A stretch of DNA of 35,995 nucleotides from Brucella tritici (GTDB lineage Bacteria > Pseudomonadota > Alphaproteobacteria > Rhizobiales > Rhizobiaceae). Location: assembly GCF_008932295.1 (NCBI RefSeq), contig NZ_WBWA01000036.1, positions 1 through 35,995 on the forward strand, read 5' to 3'. How positions within the stretch are numbered: position 1 is the stretch's first letter; each line of letters begins with the position of its first letter. Below the pieces are notes generated by a model that had not been told where the DNA came from, ran no database searches, and saw nothing but the letters and a program-made list of their open reading frames with translations. The position numbers and the translations under genes are program-made. Shown here one piece after another: positions 34,120 through 35,995 of the stretch.

Positions 34120-35739
34120 ATGACAATGAAGTCGAAAACAACGCGCAAAACTCTGCTGTCACTATTGGCGGCGGCAGCATTTTCCAGCGTAGCGCTTGCG
34201 CCGGCAATGGCAAAGACGCTGGTCTATTGTTCTGAGGGCGCGCCGGAGGGCTTCGATGCAGCGCTCTACACGACGAACAGCACATGGGACGCTTCTGCCG
34301 AAACGATCTACGACCGGCTGACAGAGTTCGAAAGCGGCACGACCGACGTTGTTCCGGGCCTCGCAGAAAGCTGGACCATTTCTGACGACAATCTCGAATA
34401 TACGTTGAAGTTGCGCCAGGGGGTGAAGTTCCATTCTACTGACAGCTTCACGCCCACCCGTGAATTCAACGCGGACGACGTCCTGTTCACCTATAATCGC
34501 CAGCTCGACAAGCAGCATCCATGGAACAATTATTTCGTCGGCGCAGGCTGGGAAATGTTCAATGCCATGGACATGCCGGTGATTATCAAGGAAGTCGTCA
34601 AAGTCGATGACCATACCGTCAAGTTCGTTCTCAACCAGCCGGATGCATCTCTTCTGGCGAAGCTCGCTCTTAACTTCGGCTCGATCATGTCGGCTGAATA
34701 TGCCGAGCAATTAGCGAAAGCCGGGCAGCGCGAGGATCTCGACCGCAAGCCGGTAGGCACCGGTCCTTTTCGTTTCGTGGATTATCAGACCAATGCCGCA
34801 ATCCGCTTTGCTGCAAATGCAGAATATTGGGGCGGTGCGCCCAAAATTGATAATCTGATCTTCGTGATCACCACGGACCCTGCCACCCGTATGCAGAAAC
34901 TTCAGGCGGGTGAGTGTCATATCGCCGCTTATCCCGCTCCGGCAGATGTCGCGCGGCTGAAAGCCGATCCGAACCTTACTGTGATGGAACAGCCGGGACT
35001 GAACGTGGCCTATCTCGCCATGAACACGCTGGCAGCCCCATTCGATAAGGTGGAAGTACGGCGCGCCCTGAACATGGCCATTGATAGAAAGGCAATCGTG
35101 GAAGCTGTCTATCAGGGCATGGGCCAGGTCGCTCAAAGCGTTCTGCCACCCAGCATGTGGGGCTATAACGGCGATATAAAGGGATATAGCTACGACCCTG
35201 ATGGAGCAAAGAAGCTCTTCGACGATGCGGGTGTCAAAGACCTCAAGATGAAAATCTGGGCGATGCCGGTCAGCCGTCCCTATATGCCAAATGCGCGGCG
35301 TGCGGCTGAGCTTATGCAAGCGGACCTTGCCAAGGTCGGCGTCGGTGTAGAGATCGTCTCCTATGAATGGGGTGAATATCTCAAGAAGGCTCGCGACAAG
35401 GATCGTGATGGGGCTGTTGTGCTTGGAGGCACCAGCGATAATGGTGATCCCGACAACCTGCTCAGCTATTTCTTCAGTTGCTCTGGCGTCGGCGGAAGCA
35501 ACAATGCCAATTGGTGCTACAAGCCACTGGAAGATATTCTGCAGAAGGCGAGGGTGAGCTCGAACAAGGATGAGCGAACCAAGCTTTATCAGGAGGCACA
35601 GGCAATCGTCATCGATCAGGCTCCATGGGTTCCGCTTGCGCATTCGACAGTCGTGTTGCCGATGTCCAAGAACGTGAAGAATTACGTCATGGAGCCACTC
35701 GGGTCACATCGCTTCGAGAAAGTCGACATAGAGGAATAA
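34120..35739 (+). CDS. family-5 (DppA/OppA-like) extracellular solute-binding protein
   Basis: The 539-residue product has a Sec signal peptide (basic KSKTTRKT, hydrophobic LLSLLAAAAFSSVALAPAMA, cleavage near AMAK). The mature protein starts TLVYCSEGAPEGFDAALYTTNSTWDAS, and the family marker region is IYDRLTEFESGTTDVVPGLAESWTISDD (about residues 58-85), with the later DRKPVGTGPFRFVDY (about 207-221). Such proteins deliver di- and oligopeptides or other amides to an ABC importer. ATG 34120 is chosen because GGGAA lies five bases upstream; GTG 34108 is possible. Two permeases and one or two ATPases would normally follow, but an IS481-type element begins within about 100 bp, so the transporter is separated from its channel genes or has lost them. 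Confidence 0.93.
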   Translation: MTMKSKTTRKTLLSLLAAAAFSSVALAPAMAKTLVYCSEGAPEGFDAALYTTNSTWDASAETIYDRLTEFESGTTDVVPGLAESWTISDDNLEYTLKLRQGVKFHSTDSFTPTREFNADDVLFTYNRQLDKQHPWNNYFVGAGWEMFNAMDMPVIIKEVVKVDDHTVKFVLNQPDASLLAKLALNFGSIMSAEYAEQLAKAGQREDLDRKPVGTGPFRFVDYQTNAAIRFAANAEYWGGAPKIDNLIFVITTDPATRMQKLQAGECHIAAYPAPADVARLKADPNLTVMEQPGLNVAYLAMNTLAAPFDKVEVRRALNMAIDRKAIVEAVYQGMGQVAQSVLPPSMWGYNGDIKGYSYDPDGAKKLFDDAGVKDLKMKIWAMPVSRPYMPNARRAAELMQADLAKVGVGVEIVSYEWGEYLKKARDKDRDGAVVLGGTSDNGDPDNLLSYFFSCSGVGGSNNANWCYKPLEDILQKARVSSNKDERTKLYQEAQAIVIDQAPWVPLAHSTVVLPMSKNVKNYVMEPLGSHRFEKVDIEE

Positions 35740-35790
35740 GAGTTGGTGCTTGGCCGCATAAAAGCCGGTTACGAAAGCAGATGATCTAAC

Positions 35791-35850
35791 CCCCACTGCG
35801 ATGGAACATGCTGCCCGCTGTCGTGCCGCATGTTCCATCTGCATTGGGAC
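35791..35850. repeat. inverted pair of IS-end-like sequences
   Basis: GATGGAACATGC (35800-35811) and GCATGTTCCATC (35828-35839) are perfect inverted copies, 16 bases apart. Similarity continues outward with one indel (GCAGTGGGG on the minus strand versus TGCATTGGGAC on the plus strand). The right arm adjoins the IS481 transposase, so both may be terminal repeats of that element type facing away from each other. Confidence 0.5.
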
Positions 35851-35995
35851 GTCCCGAGAAAGACTAGGTGTTTGGTCCCAGCATGTGATGGTGCGGTTTG
35901 ACGATAAAGGCTTCTGGCTTTGATTTCCAGAGTTCCTGAATTGCTTCATAGGGTGTTTTGAACTTCAAGGCTTTGAGTTGTTTGGCAAAGTTGTA
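35832..35995 (-). mobile_element. IS481-family insertion sequence, one end
   Basis: It extends from a candidate terminus (TGTTCCATC at 35832) to the window edge and contains the 3' end of the transposase. The terminus is inferred from the inverted repeat; the rest of the element is outside the window. Confidence 0.55.
35864..35995 (-). CDS. IS481-family transposase, C-terminal 43 codons (partial at window edge)
   Basis: The minus-strand frame reads YNFAKQLKALKFKTPYEAIQ, then ELWKSKPEAFIVKPHHHMLGPNT and a stop at 35866-35864. TPYEAI followed by a His-rich HHxxGPNT-type tail is typical of the end of IS481-type integrase-core transposases. The gene is cut by the window edge, so whether it is intact is unknown. 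It points towards the catabolic cluster and lies 124 bp beyond the binding-protein gene. Confidence 0.75.
   Translation of the reverse strand, partial: YNFAKQLKALKFKTPYEAIQELWKSKPEAFIVKPHHHMLGPNT

Overview
The window looks like part of a secondary replicon (chromid or large plasmid) of a Brucella/Ochrobactrum-type alphaproteobacterium. Three things support this: a complete repABC cassette on the minus strand (repA 14186-12990, repB 12925-11939, repC 11585-10404), a 103-bp palindromic repeat of the kind I know as the Brucella Bru-RS family inside that cassette, and protein families typical of Rhizobiales. The assignment rests on remembered family features, not on a database search.

Layout. 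(1) 1-7630 is an AT-richer, transposon-scarred accessory stretch. It holds a broken gene end, an IS5-family transposase relic, one very large RHS/YD-repeat protein (964-6807) whose toxin end is frameshifted and then cut by an IS6-family element, and a phoX 5' stub joined directly to that element. (2) 7882-9742 has an MFS transporter and, convergent with it and overlapping by 44 bp, an adenosylcobinamide amidohydrolase (CbiZ). (3) 10404-14391 is the replication and partition module. It includes a counter-transcribed RNA with its own promoter and terminator between repB and repC, and a pseudo-palindromic 16-mer centred on GC present in two copies flanking repA (candidate centromere sites). (4) 14392-15517 contains no convincing gene. 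(5) 15518-21313 has a LuxR-type regulator divergent from a four-gene spermidine/putrescine-type ABC importer followed by an SDR oxidoreductase. (6) 21372-24787 has a P1B-type metal ATPase divergent from a Blh-type persulfide dioxygenase/sulfurtransferase, which is preceded by a perfect AT-rich operator of BigR style. (7) 25074-29203 has a classical autotransporter with 53-residue passenger repeats, followed by a small secreted LprI-like protein. (8) 29636-35739 is a same-strand catabolic cluster: M81/MlrC-type peptidase, XRE-cupin regulator, DSD1-type PLP enzyme, creatininase-family amidohydrolase, and a family-5 (peptide) solute-binding protein. An IS481-family transposase begins where the permease genes would be expected.

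The best candidate for an undescribed system is cluster (8). Its enzymes (metallo-amidase, PLP lyase/racemase-like, cyclic-amide hydrolase) and its importer suggest uptake and breakdown of a small modified amide or peptide, possibly one containing D-amino acids. A 28-bp perfect palindrome between regulator and enzymes is the probable control site. The substrate cannot be read from sequence.
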